A stretch of DNA of 56,517 bases from contig WOYS01000109.1 of NCBI GenBank assembly GCA_011620645.1, positions 1-56,517 of the forward strand, in the 5' to 3' direction. Both the position numbers and the translations under genes were made by a program. The stretch comes from Mycobacterium sp. Lineage in GTDB: Bacteria; Actinomycetota; Actinomycetes; Mycobacteriales; Mycobacteriaceae. Numbering within the stretch: position 1 is the stretch's first letter; the number at the start of each line of letters is the position of its first letter. Under the pieces are notes generated by a model. It made no database searches and was not told where the DNA came from. It worked only from the letters and a program-made list of their open reading frames with translations. This document shows positions 30,302 through 37,612 of this stretch, in pieces.

Positions 30302-30382
30302 TTTTCGCGTTGCGCGGGCGGTGGTGGTTGCCGCGATGTAACCGATGATTCGGATGCTGTTAACAGCGTGCTGCCATTGTTT

Positions 30383-30396
30383 CTGTCAGGTGACAG
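30383..30396. promoter_or_regulatory. Distal AmtR-type box CTGTC-N4-GACAG
   Basis: The 14-mer CTGTCAGGTGACAG is the second copy, with centre-to-centre distance of 95 bp from the proximal box, close to nine helical turns. The arms extend to CTGTCA/TGACAG. The phasing would suit a repression loop or cooperative binding. Confidence 0.75.
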
Positions 30397-30562
30397 GTAT
30401 CAGCCCTCGGCGGTCTCCATGCGCTATTCCTCAAGGAGGAACTGGTGTTCGAGCCGGCCCGCTGATCGGGTCTCTCGGGTGGCGCGGAGCTGGGCAAACG
30501 CCGATGCAGCGTGGTGTAGCGGAGCGCCGGTCGAGGCACCGCTCGTTGCTAGGATTGCCGGC

Positions 30563-31192
30563 GTGCCCGACGAAACCACGCCCGAGGACGACGATGTCCG
30601 CGCGGATGATGCCCCAGCGGCAACCGGCAAACACTGGGCCGGGGATGACACCGATGATGCCGAGGCCGCATCAGAGGAGCAGCCCAGGTCGTCGCGCAGT
30701 CCGGTGGTGATCGCCGTCGTCGCCGTATTGGTGGCCATCGCCACGCTCGGTGCATCGGCCTATATGTGGCGCCACCCGCTGACCCCCATAGATGCGCCGT
30801 CGGCGCCTGCCGCACCGGCGGAGGTCACCTTCACCGATGCCCAGCGCGACGAGGCCAAGGTCAAGGTGTGCGACGCGTTTCTCCTGGTCAGCGCGGGAGT
30901 TACGAACAGCAGCTCCCTGAAGTCCGAGGATGGCGGCGCCATCGGCGCCATCGCGATCGCCACGAATGCCCGCCTCGCCCTCTACGGCGGCGGGCAGTAC
31001 ATGCTCAACCGGGTCGACCCCGCGACCGAGACCGAGCTTGCCGAGACCGCTCGCGCATTCGGTAACGCGCTCATGGACGTCGGCGCCGCGGCCGTCGCAC
31101 AGATCCCGAGTGACGATCCGGCGCAGCAGGAACGCGTCAAGGATGCCGACACGCAGAACGCCAAGCTTCAGGGCATCTGCGACCCGCAGTAG
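30563..31192 (+). CDS. Single-pass membrane-anchored protein, unknown function (Mce-associated-like)
   Basis: A 209-residue protein with an acidic N-terminal cytoplasmic segment (PDETTPEDDD, DDTDDAEAASEEQ), one transmembrane helix at about residues 50-72 (VVIAVVAVLVAIATLG), an Ala/Pro linker and an extracytoplasmic helical domain (TDAQRDEAKVKVCDAF, YMLNRVDPATETELAETARAFGNAL). This layout is common to mycobacterial Mce-associated-like proteins, but I recognise no specific family. The GTG start at 30563 begins where acidic, protein-like sequence starts; the frame is open upstream without resemblance. It is divergent from the urea/guanidine cluster. Confidence 0.75.
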   Translation: MPDETTPEDDDVRADDAPAATGKHWAGDDTDDAEAASEEQPRSSRSPVVIAVVAVLVAIATLGASAYMWRHPLTPIDAPSAPAAPAEVTFTDAQRDEAKVKVCDAFLLVSAGVTNSSSLKSEDGGAIGAIAIATNARLALYGGGQYMLNRVDPATETELAETARAFGNALMDVGAAAVAQIPSDDPAQQERVKDADTQNAKLQGICDPQ

Positions 31193-31317
31193 CGGACGTC
31201 CGGACCGGCGTCGGAGGCGGGACCGGAGGCGATACTCACCTGTTCACCCTATGGGTCCGGTCAGCACGCCCGGCCTGCACGCCGCCGATGACCACTACGC
31301 TGTCCACAGGTTGGCCG

Positions 31318-33084
31318 CTACTGCGAGACGGTGTCGCGCGCGTCGGCGAGTGCCTGGAGCGCGAGGATACCGACGGGCTCGACCGGCAGCAGAGGCACCA
31401 CGGCGATGCGGTCGGCGTAGTCGTCTCGCACGGTGGCGATCTGGGCAATTTCAGCGGCGGCGCGGCGGCGCAGCAGCGGTGTGGTGGGTTCGGCGGCGGC
31501 CAGGGAGTTGTTGATGACCCAGGCCCAGGGATGGATCTGTGCGCGCCGCAGTTCGGAGTCCAGGCCGGCCGCCTCGAGCACCGGGGTGGTTTCAGCGAGG
31601 GCGACGATGATGACCTTGGTCAACTCCGGATCCTGCAGCCGCATGAGCGGGGTGGTGAAGTGCCGGTCGCCCAACTGGCGGGCGACTTCGCGGTGATATG
31701 AGCCGGTGGCGTCGAGCAGCAGAAGGGTGTGCCCGGTGGGGGCGGTATCGACGACCACGAACTGGCGGCGCGATTCGGCGATGACTCTCGAAAAGGCTTG
31801 GAAGACAGCGACTTCCTCCGTACACGGGGAACGCAGGTCCTCGGCGAGCATCAGCCGGCCCTGCTCGTCGAGGTTCGCGCCTTTGGTGGCCAGCACGTGC
31901 TCGCGGTAGACCCGCGTGGCCTCGACGGGGTCGATGCTGGACACGGTCAGGTTCGCAAGCGTCCCGTGCAACGTCTCGGTGAGATGGCCTGCCGGGTCGG
32001 TGGTGGTCAGGTGAACCGGGTGGCCGCGCTGCGCCAGTGCCACGGCGATCGCGGCGGCCACGGTGGTCTTGCCGACCCCACCCTTGCCCATGCACATGAT
32101 CAACCCTTTGTCCCCGGTGGCGATCTGGTCGATCAGCGCGGCCAGGGGCGCATCAGGCACCTCGACCGCAGGCACCTCGACCTGGCCGTTGGAGGTGTCG
32201 GGGGTGAACAGTGTTGCCAGGGCGTCGATTCCAACGATGTTGGTGGCCTTCAGTTCCACCTGATCCAGCGGCAGACCCCGCAGTTCGTCCGGCAGGGCGG
32301 CGATCGCGGCCTGTTCGCGGCGGTAGATCGCCGAGGCCAGCGGGTCGCTGTCGTCAGCGGGGGTGGGCAGGACACCGTTGATCACCACGTACTGATGCGT
32401 CAGTCCGATGGCCGCCAGTTCTCGATGGGTTCGGGTGATCTCGGCCACCGTCGAGGTCTGCGCGCGGGCCACCAGGACCAGGCGGGTACGGGTCGGATCC
32501 GCGAGCGCATCGACGGCTGCGGCATAGACGGCGCGCTGCTTCTCCAGGCCGGCCAGCGGGCCCAGACAGGAGGCGTCGCCCTTGCCTTCGTTGAGGAACT
32601 CCGTCCAGGAGCCGGGCAGCTGCAGCAGTCGGATGGTGTGGCCGGTGGGGGCGGTGTCGAACAGGACGTGGTCGAACTGTCCGATGCGGCCCTCGGAGTC
32701 GGTGAGCAGTTCGGTGAACTCGTTGAACGAGGCGATCTCGGTGGTGCACGACCCGGAGAGCTGTTCGGTGATCGAGGCCAGCTCGGCCTCGGGCAGCAGG
32801 CCGCGTACCGGTCCGACGATGCGTTCCCGATAGGCCTCAGCGGCCTGGTCGGGGTCGATCTCCAACGCCGACAGCCCGGGCACCGCGGGGATGGCGGTGA
32901 TGGTGTTGCCGATCGTCAGCCCGAAGACCTGGCCGACGTTGGAGGCGGGGTCGGTGCTGACCAGAAGCACCGACCTGCCCTGCTGGGCGAGGGTGATCGC
33001 GGTGGCACAGGCGATGGAGGTCTTGCCTACCCCGCCCTTGCCGGTGAAGAACAGAAAGCGCGGCGGATGGTCAAGGAACTTCAT
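31318..33084 (-). CDS. arsA: ArsA arsenical pump-driving ATPase
   Basis: A 588-residue soluble ATPase made of two homologous halves. Each half has a deviant Walker A (FFTGKGGVGKTS near residue 15; MGKGGVGKTT near 330) and the DTAPTGHT switch (about residues 150 and 460). ArsA binds arsenite and energises ArsB/Acr3 efflux. It is downstream of arsD by 86 nt. No arsB or acr3 gene lies in the window, and arsC and arsR just upstream are broken, so the ATPase may have no local pump. GGAGG lies 11 nt before the ATG. Confidence 0.94.
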   Translation of the reverse strand: MKFLDHPPRFLFFTGKGGVGKTSIACATAITLAQQGRSVLLVSTDPASNVGQVFGLTIGNTITAIPAVPGLSALEIDPDQAAEAYRERIVGPVRGLLPEAELASITEQLSGSCTTEIASFNEFTELLTDSEGRIGQFDHVLFDTAPTGHTIRLLQLPGSWTEFLNEGKGDASCLGPLAGLEKQRAVYAAAVDALADPTRTRLVLVARAQTSTVAEITRTHRELAAIGLTHQYVVINGVLPTPADDSDPLASAIYRREQAAIAALPDELRGLPLDQVELKATNIVGIDALATLFTPDTSNGQVEVPAVEVPDAPLAALIDQIATGDKGLIMCMGKGGVGKTTVAAAIAVALAQRGHPVHLTTTDPAGHLTETLHGTLANLTVSSIDPVEATRVYREHVLATKGANLDEQGRLMLAEDLRSPCTEEVAVFQAFSRVIAESRRQFVVVDTAPTGHTLLLLDATGSYHREVARQLGDRHFTTPLMRLQDPELTKVIIVALAETTPVLEAAGLDSELRRAQIHPWAWVINNSLAAAEPTTPLLRRRAAAEIAQIATVRDDYADRIAVVPLLPVEPVGILALQALADARDTVSQ

Positions 33085-33170
33085 CAGGTGCAGGTCCTCC
33101 GGGTGGTGACGTCGTGCACAGATTGGGGTTCATAACGGTCTTTCTGTGGGTGTGCGTGAACGGTGTCGGG

Positions 33171-33566
33171 TCAGCAGCAGCTCGAGGCCGCGCCGCCGCA
33201 GCAGCCGCCCTCCGGTGCCGCGGCGACGGTGAGGCCCAGCCCATTGCCCCCCGCGGGGGCGGCGTCCACACCTGCCCAGGTGGCCAGTTGGGTGCGGTCG
33301 GGGTAGCGACCGGTCATCGCGGTGACCCCGTCCACCAGAACCAGGGGAAGCCCGGCCGATCCGGACACGTGCAGAAACGCGGTGACGGCCTCGTTGGTGG
33401 CGAAGGCCTGCGGTTCACTCGCCAGGTTGTAACGGGCGATGTCACCGCCGCTGCTGCGGATGAAATCCATGTCGGCGGAGAAGGTGACCAAAGCCTGGTC
33501 GATGTCCTCACCGCACACACCGGTGGCGCAACACAGGGCCGGCTCGAATACCTCGATCTTACTCAT
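33171..33566 (-). CDS. arsD: ArsD arsenite metallochaperone
   Basis: A 131-residue ArsD that delivers As(III)/Sb(III) to ArsA. The N-terminal cysteines of the chaperone site are present (PALCCATGVCG, equivalent to Cys12, Cys13 and Cys18), as are two vicinal pairs at the very end (GGCCGGAASSCC). The fold region VFEPALCC and HVSGSAGLPLVLVDG are typical. The ATG overlaps the arsC remnant's stop (ATGA), showing the gene once formed an arsR-arsC-arsD-arsA operon. Confidence 0.93.
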   Translation of the reverse strand: MSKIEVFEPALCCATGVCGEDIDQALVTFSADMDFIRSSGGDIARYNLASEPQAFATNEAVTAFLHVSGSAGLPLVLVDGVTAMTGRYPDRTQLATWAGVDAAPAGGNGLGLTVAAAPEGGCCGGAASSCC

Positions 33567-33782
33567 CGGATCTCCTTCTCGGGTTGGGGCACAGTCTGAT
33601 TCAGATGTTCAGCCAGGGCCTGCACGCGGGTCTTGATCTCATCGCGGATCGGGCGCACGGCGTCGATGCCCTTGCCTGCCGGGTCTTCGAGTTCCCAGTC
33701 ACGGTAGCTGATGCCGGGGAACACCGGCCAGCTCGCGCAGGAAGCCCGCGGCCATCTGAGAGCGGCCCGCGTTGTGCACACA
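33563..33782 (-). pseudogene. arsC: arsC (LMW-phosphatase-type arsenate reductase) remnant
   Basis: Two pieces in different frames remain. The first encodes CVHNAGRSQMAAGFLRELAG, the active-site P-loop region. It is joined directly to PVFPG then YRDWELEDPAGKGIDAVRPI and RDEIKTRVQALAEHL, the C-terminal helix region, ending at the arsD overlap. The central roughly 70 residues are gone and the junction shifts the frame (the N-terminal piece stops at a TGA just past 33710). The true N-terminus is missing because the sequence is fused to the arsR remnant. In mycobacteria the reductase can be fused behind an Acr3 pump, so the pump may have been lost in the same deletion. Confidence 0.83.
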
Positions 33783-33963
33783 GATGTCACACGCACGCCT
33801 GTCCACCGGCATGGCGGGCCACCTAACTGAGCAGTTGCAGACGCACCGGATCCGCCAGGGCCTTGAACTTCGCAGCCGTCTCCACCGCAGAGGCCATGCT
33901 CAATGGCTCAGCCACCAGCGGAGCCACTGGACAGGCCTCCCCGCCCGACCATTGATTCGACAT
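33783..33963 (-). pseudogene. arsR: arsR remnant with nonsense codon, fused to arsC remnant
   Basis: From the ATG at 33963 the frame reads MSNQWSGGEACPVAPLVAEPL and then FKALADPVRLQLLS, matching the start of mycobacterial ArsR. A TAG at 33823-33825 interrupts it. In the same frame the family sequence resumes as VARHAGGQACV, corresponding to the VAS-AGGEACVCDI metal-loop segment. It then runs into arsC at CDI/CVHN. The DNA-recognition helix and everything after are absent. It therefore shows at least one nonsense mutation plus a deletion. Confidence 0.82.
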
Positions 33964-33972
33964 ACGTCGATA

Positions 33973-33986
33973 TTGACAAGTATCAA
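33973..33986. promoter_or_regulatory. Candidate ArsR operator of the ars operon
   Basis: TTGA-N6-TCAA (TTGACAAGTATCAA on the plus strand) lies 10 nt upstream of the arsR remnant's start. ArsR/SmtB operators in actinobacteria are AT-rich imperfect repeats of this kind, and the position fits a promoter-overlapping operator. With arsR destroyed it may be unbound or bound by a paralogue. Confidence 0.5.
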
Positions 33987-34070
33987 ATTCGAGGTCAAGC
34001 GAACGGTCGGTGAACTTTCACACCCCACCGCTAAACCGGCCTCCGTGTGAGCCTTGTGGTCGAACCTGAT

Positions 34071-34104
34071 CGGTAACGAAGTCCGATATCGGATAGCGTT
34101 ACCG
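34071..34104. promoter_or_regulatory. Nested palindromic operator upstream of the APC permease
   Basis: CGGTAACG-N4-CCGATATCGG-N4-CGTTACCG: an 8-bp inverted repeat surrounds a perfect 10-bp palindrome, 43 nt before the permease ATG. The same elements (CCGATATCGG and CGGTAA/TTACCG) recur upstream of the padR gene, pointing to PadR as the binder. Confidence 0.75.
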
Positions 34105-34146
34105 GTGTCCGGTGTCCTGTGTCCGGTGAGTGCGAGGTGGAGGGCG

Positions 34147-35424
34147 ATGAGCACGAAGTCAGAGGGCAGCGATCCGCAGTTGCAGCGTCGGCTGGGTGTC
34201 TTCGATGCGGTGGTGATCGGCCTGGGGTCGATGATCGGGGCGGGCATTTTCGCCGCGCTGGGACCGGCCGCCGCGGCAGCGGGCTCGGGCCTACTGGCGG
34301 GGTTGGCGGTGGCCGCGGTGGTGGCGTACTGCAACGCGACGTCCTCGGCCCGGTTGGCGGCCCAGTATCCGCAGTCCGGTGGGACTTACGTGTACGGCCG
34401 TGAACGGCTGGGAGATTTCTGGGGCTATCTGGCGGGGTGGGCGTTCGTGGTCGGCAAGACCGCGTCGTGCGCGGCGATGGCATTGACCGTCGGGGCCTAC
34501 ACGTGGCCCACGCACGCGCGCGCGGTCGCGGTAGCGGCGGTGGTGGCGTTGACCGCGGTGAATTATCGGGGCGTGCAGAAGTCCGCGCTGCTGACCAGGG
34601 TCATAGTCGCGATCGTGCTGGCGGTGCTGGCGCTGGTGGTGGTGATCAGCCTGTCCTCGGGTCACGCCGAGGTCGGCCGGTTGGATATCGGTGCCGACAT
34701 CACCGTGGGTGGGGTGTTACAGGCCGGCGGGTTGTTGTTCTTCGCCTTCGCCGGGTATGCCCGAATCGCCACCCTGGGCGAGGAGGTTCGCGACCCGGCC
34801 CGCACGATTCCCCGAGCGATCCCGCTGGCGCTGGGCATCACGTTGGTCGTGTATGCGACGGTGGCGGTCGCGGTGCTGTCGGTGCTGGGTACCGAGCGGC
34901 TGGGGTCCTCGACCGCCCCGCTGGTCGACGCCGCGCGGGCCGCCGGCGCGGCTTGGCTGGTGCCGGTCGTGCAGGTCGGCGCTGCGATCGCCGCGCTGGG
35001 GTCGCTGCTTGCCCTAGTGTTGGGGGTCTCGCGCACCACGCTGGCGATGGCCCGCGATCACCACCTTCCCCACGTGCTGGCCGCGGTACACCCCCGGTTC
35101 AAGATCCCCCATCGCTGCGAACTGGCCGTCGCCGCTGTCGTCGTCGTGGTCACGGCGACCGTCGACGTGCGCGGCGCGATCGGCTTCTCGTCGTTCGGGG
35201 TCCTGATCTATTACGGGATCGCCAACGCCGCAGCCTGGACACTTACCCGAGATATGGGCCGCCCGGCACGGGTCGTGCCCGTCGTCGGACTGGCGGGGTG
35301 TGTGGTGCTCGCGTTCGCGCTGCCGCTGGTGTCGGTGGTCACCGGTGCCGGGGTCATCGCGGTCGGGGCGCTGATCTACGTCCTGCGGCAAGCGCTCACG
35401 AGCAGGTCAACGCGGGCGCACTGA
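34147..35424 (+). CDS. APC-superfamily amino acid/polyamine permease
   Basis: A 425-residue permease with about 12 transmembrane helices. The N-terminal GVFDAVVIGLGSMIGAGIFAALGP is the classical APC helix-1 signature, and SGGTYVYGRERLGDFWGYLAGW and RDPARTIPRAIPLAL fit the same family. The ATG (MSTKSEGS) has GGAGG just upstream (spacing short, 3 nt; GAGGTGG is slightly further). A nested palindrome precedes it and padR converges on its 3' end, so PadR probably controls it. Substrate is unknown. Confidence 0.9.
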   Translation: MSTKSEGSDPQLQRRLGVFDAVVIGLGSMIGAGIFAALGPAAAAAGSGLLAGLAVAAVVAYCNATSSARLAAQYPQSGGTYVYGRERLGDFWGYLAGWAFVVGKTASCAAMALTVGAYTWPTHARAVAVAAVVALTAVNYRGVQKSALLTRVIVAIVLAVLALVVVISLSSGHAEVGRLDIGADITVGGVLQAGGLLFFAFAGYARIATLGEEVRDPARTIPRAIPLALGITLVVYATVAVAVLSVLGTERLGSSTAPLVDAARAAGAAWLVPVVQVGAAIAALGSLLALVLGVSRTTLAMARDHHLPHVLAAVHPRFKIPHRCELAVAAVVVVVTATVDVRGAIGFSSFGVLIYYGIANAAAWTLTRDMGRPARVVPVVGLAGCVVLAFALPLVSVVTGAGVIAVGALIYVLRQALTSRSTRAH

Positions 35425-35439
35425 TTGTTGCCACACCTC

Positions 35440-35748
35440 TCACCCGTACTGATCGCCCAGGACTTCGCGGGCCAACTCCGTCAACGCTTTCCGATCCTCG
35501 GCCAGGGCCTGCTTACCCGCCTTGGTGGCGCGGTAGACCCGCCGGGTGCGGCCGTCCACGACCTGCTGCTGGGAGGTGAGCAGTCCGTTGGCTTCCAAGC
35601 GGTGCAACGTCGGGTATAGCGTGCCGGGACTGATGTCGTAGCCGTGGTGCGACAGTTCCTCGGTGAGCCAGGCGCCGTGCACTTCTTCGACGGCGGCGTG
35701 ATGCAGAATGTGCAGCCGCACCGCACCGCGCTGAAACTCCCGCACCAT
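35440..35748 (-). CDS. PadR-family transcriptional regulator
   Basis: A 102-residue PadR winged-helix protein: MVREFQRGAVRLHILHHA, then GAWLTEELSHHGYDISPGTLYPTLHRLEANGLL, the conserved recognition helix (SPGTLYPTLHRLE), and GRTRRVYRATKAG for the wing. The C-terminal helix (LAEDRKALTELAREVL) serves dimerisation. ATG at 35748 has GAGAGG 4 nt upstream; a TTG at 35763 is an alternative. Its gene converges with the APC permease, leaving 15 bp between stops, and its own promoter carries the palindrome also found at the permease promoter. Confidence 0.92.
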   Translation of the reverse strand: MVREFQRGAVRLHILHHAAVEEVHGAWLTEELSHHGYDISPGTLYPTLHRLEANGLLTSQQQVVDGRTRRVYRATKAGKQALAEDRKALTELAREVLGDQYG

Positions 35749-35776
35749 CCCACCTCTCAGCAATGGAGTGACGAAC

Positions 35777-35801
35777 CCGATATCGGTAAACGATCTTACC
35801 G
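35777..35801. promoter_or_regulatory. Palindromic operator upstream of padR
   Basis: CCGATATCGG at 35777-35786 is followed by CGGTAA-N6-TTACCG at 35784-35801. Both half-sites also occur at 34071-34104 before the permease. It lies 29 nt upstream of the padR start and would suit autoregulation. Confidence 0.75.
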
Positions 35802-35802
35802 G

Positions 35803-35910
35803 TCAGAACCAGCTCCGAAGGGTGAAGCCGATCGGTTTGGCCCAGGTGACCAGGTCGGTGGCGGCCAGGCCGCCGGACAGACTGCTGTGCATGACACGAA
35901 GGTAGGTCAT
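35803..35910 (-). CDS. Possible 35-residue ORF, unknown
   Basis: An open frame from ATG at 35910 encodes MTYLRVMHSSLSGGLAATDL and ends in a hydrophobic/aromatic stretch (WAKPIGFTLRSWF). No ribosome-binding site is evident and I recognise no family. It may be a real small ORF, a fragment of a lost gene, or chance. It occupies the gap between padR and the CocE-type hydrolase gene. Confidence 0.25.
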   Translation of the reverse strand: MTYLRVMHSSLSGGLAATDLVTWAKPIGFTLRSWF

Positions 35911-35987
35911 GGGCGAGGCTCTGAGTCGCACATCCCTGCTTTCGTGGCTCTTCCGGAACAATCGGCAAGAATCAAGAATGGAGTGCG

Positions 35988-37610
35988 ATGGCGACCACTC
36001 GTGACACCCGACCCGGCTCGATCGTCCGGCTGGCCACCCGTGCGGCCCGCAGGCGGCTGGGATTGTCCGGACCCCCGGGAACCTACCGGGTGACCCGTGA
36101 TCTGGCCGTGCCGACTCGCGACGGCATCCAGCTGCTCACCGATCTGTACACACCCGCGACGGAGCCGGCAGGCACGGTGTTGATCCGCACCCCCTACGGA
36201 CGCACCAATCTGGCGGCGACGATGACCGCCGGCATGTATGCCGAATGTGGTTACCGTGTCGTGATGCAAAGCGTGCGAGGAACTTTCGGCTCGGGCGGTC
36301 ATTTCGAACCGGGGACGGCCGAGGCTCCCGACGCCGCCGACGCGGTGGCCTGGATGCGTGAGCAACCATGGTTCGACGGTGAGTTCGCCACCGTCGGCTC
36401 CTCCTACCTCGGCTTCACCCAGTGGGCGCTGCTGGCCGATCCGCCTGCCGAACTCACCACGTCGGTGATCGCCATGGCGCCGCATGATCTCGCGGAAACT
36501 GGTTGGAGCACCGGAACATTCGCCCTCGCCGACTCACTGACCTGGAGTTATCAGCTGGCCCGCCAAGAAGACGGCGGCACGCTGCGCACCCTTCTGCGGC
36601 TGACGACGTTGCCGAGGCGGTTGCGAGGTCCACTGCGGACGGTGCCGCTGAGCGACGCCGGTGCCAAGATGTTCAAGGGGCGTGCCCCGTGGCACGAGGC
36701 CTGGTTGCGCACCCCCGACTCCGCGGATCCGTACTGGCGCCCCAGTCGGCTCGGTCTTGCGCTGCAGCGGGTCAACACGCCGGTGCTGTTGGTGACCGGC
36801 TGGCAGGACGTCTTCCTGACGCAGACCCTCGAGCAGTACCGGCAGTTGCAGGACCGGCAGTTGCAGGATCATGGTGCGCAGCAGGCGCTCATCGTCGGGC
36901 CGTGGAGCCACGGCGATGGCGGCTACGACGTGCTGCGGGAGACGTTGCGCTGGCTGGACGGGGAGCGCATGGGCGGGGTGCGGGTGCACGTCACCGGGGG
37001 CGGTGGCTGGCGCCAGTTGCAGGCCTGGCCGCCGCAGTCCGGGCACCGGGTGCTTCATCTGCAGCCGCGGGCGAAGCTGAGCGAAGAACCCGCGCCGTCC
37101 GGTGACCCGTTGGCCAGGTTCGTGTTCGACCCCGCCGACCCCACCCCGACTCTGGGCGGGCGGCTGCTGTACGCCCCGCGCGGCTATCAGGACGACACCG
37201 CACTGGCCGCCCGCGCCGACGTCGTCACCTTCACCGGGCCCGTCCTCGACGACGCGCTCGAGGTGATCGGTGTGCCGCGAATAGAGTTGGCGCACAGCGC
37301 CGATACCGGGTGGGCCGATGTGTGGGTGCGCCTCAGCGAACTCGACGCCGACGGCCGTTCCCGCAACGTCAGCGACGGGTATGTCAGTCGGGCGCCCGGG
37401 GAAGCCGGTCTGCTGCGGCTGGACCTCGATCCGATAGCGCACCGGTTCCGTGCCGGGTCTAGGATCCGGGTGGCGATCGCCGGTGGTTCCCATCCGCGGT
37501 ACGCGCGTAACCCGGGTACCGGGCAGCCGGTGTGGTCGGCGTCGCGGCTGTTGCGCTCCACCCACGAGATCGGCACCGGTTCGCGGCTGCTGCTTCCCGT
37601 CCCCGAGTGA
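35988..37610 (+). CDS. CocE/NonD-family alpha/beta hydrolase (S15 peptidase-like)
   Basis: A 540-residue hydrolase of the cocaine-esterase / X-Pro dipeptidyl-peptidase type. The core has DLAVPTRDGIQLLTDLYTP, RTPYGRT, MQSVRGTFGSGG and the nucleophile motif GSSYLG (Ser139). The acid and base regions are around VTGWQDVF and IVGPWSHGDGGYD. The C-terminal jelly-roll domain (from about 350) is present (GYVSRAPGE, IRVAIAGGSHPRYARNP). An exact-type 15-bp tandem duplication repeats RQLQD in the middle (36840-36869). Natural substrate unknown. It is followed 2 nt later by the stop of a convergent oxidoreductase gene. Confidence 0.9.
   Translation: MATTRDTRPGSIVRLATRAARRRLGLSGPPGTYRVTRDLAVPTRDGIQLLTDLYTPATEPAGTVLIRTPYGRTNLAATMTAGMYAECGYRVVMQSVRGTFGSGGHFEPGTAEAPDAADAVAWMREQPWFDGEFATVGSSYLGFTQWALLADPPAELTTSVIAMAPHDLAETGWSTGTFALADSLTWSYQLARQEDGGTLRTLLRLTTLPRRLRGPLRTVPLSDAGAKMFKGRAPWHEAWLRTPDSADPYWRPSRLGLALQRVNTPVLLVTGWQDVFLTQTLEQYRQLQDRQLQDHGAQQALIVGPWSHGDGGYDVLRETLRWLDGERMGGVRVHVTGGGGWRQLQAWPPQSGHRVLHLQPRAKLSEEPAPSGDPLARFVFDPADPTPTLGGRLLYAPRGYQDDTALAARADVVTFTGPVLDDALEVIGVPRIELAHSADTGWADVWVRLSELDADGRSRNVSDGYVSRAPGEAGLLRLDLDPIAHRFRAGSRIRVAIAGGSHPRYARNPGTGQPVWSASRLLRSTHEIGTGSRLLLPVPE
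36840..36869 (+). repeat. 15-bp in-frame tandem duplication within the CocE-type gene
   Basis: The unit CGGCAGTTGCAGGAC occurs twice in succession (last base C/T). It duplicates the residues RQLQD without disturbing the frame, consistent with replication slippage. Confidence 0.9.
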
Positions 37611-37612
37611 TT

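Larger units (their letters stand above)
30244..30562. other. Divergent regulatory region of the urea/guanidine cluster
   Basis: This 319-base gap separates the minus-strand urea/guanidine cluster from a plus-strand membrane-protein gene. It holds two CTGTC-N4-GACAG boxes and a 20-bp perfect palindrome, listed separately. A CTGTTAACAG palindrome lies at about 30357-30366. I looked for the conserved parts of the guanidine-I (ykkC) riboswitch and did not find them. Confidence 0.6.

Noticed and set aside
30244-30430. Possible guanidine-I (ykkC) riboswitch in the leader of the urea/guanidine cluster
   Set aside because: None of the conserved ykkC segments was found; the leader instead has two protein-type palindromes and a 20-bp palindrome.
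33119-33599. Plus-strand open frame opposite arsD
   Set aside because: Shadow of arsD; the minus strand carries the ArsD cysteine motifs and coupled overlaps.
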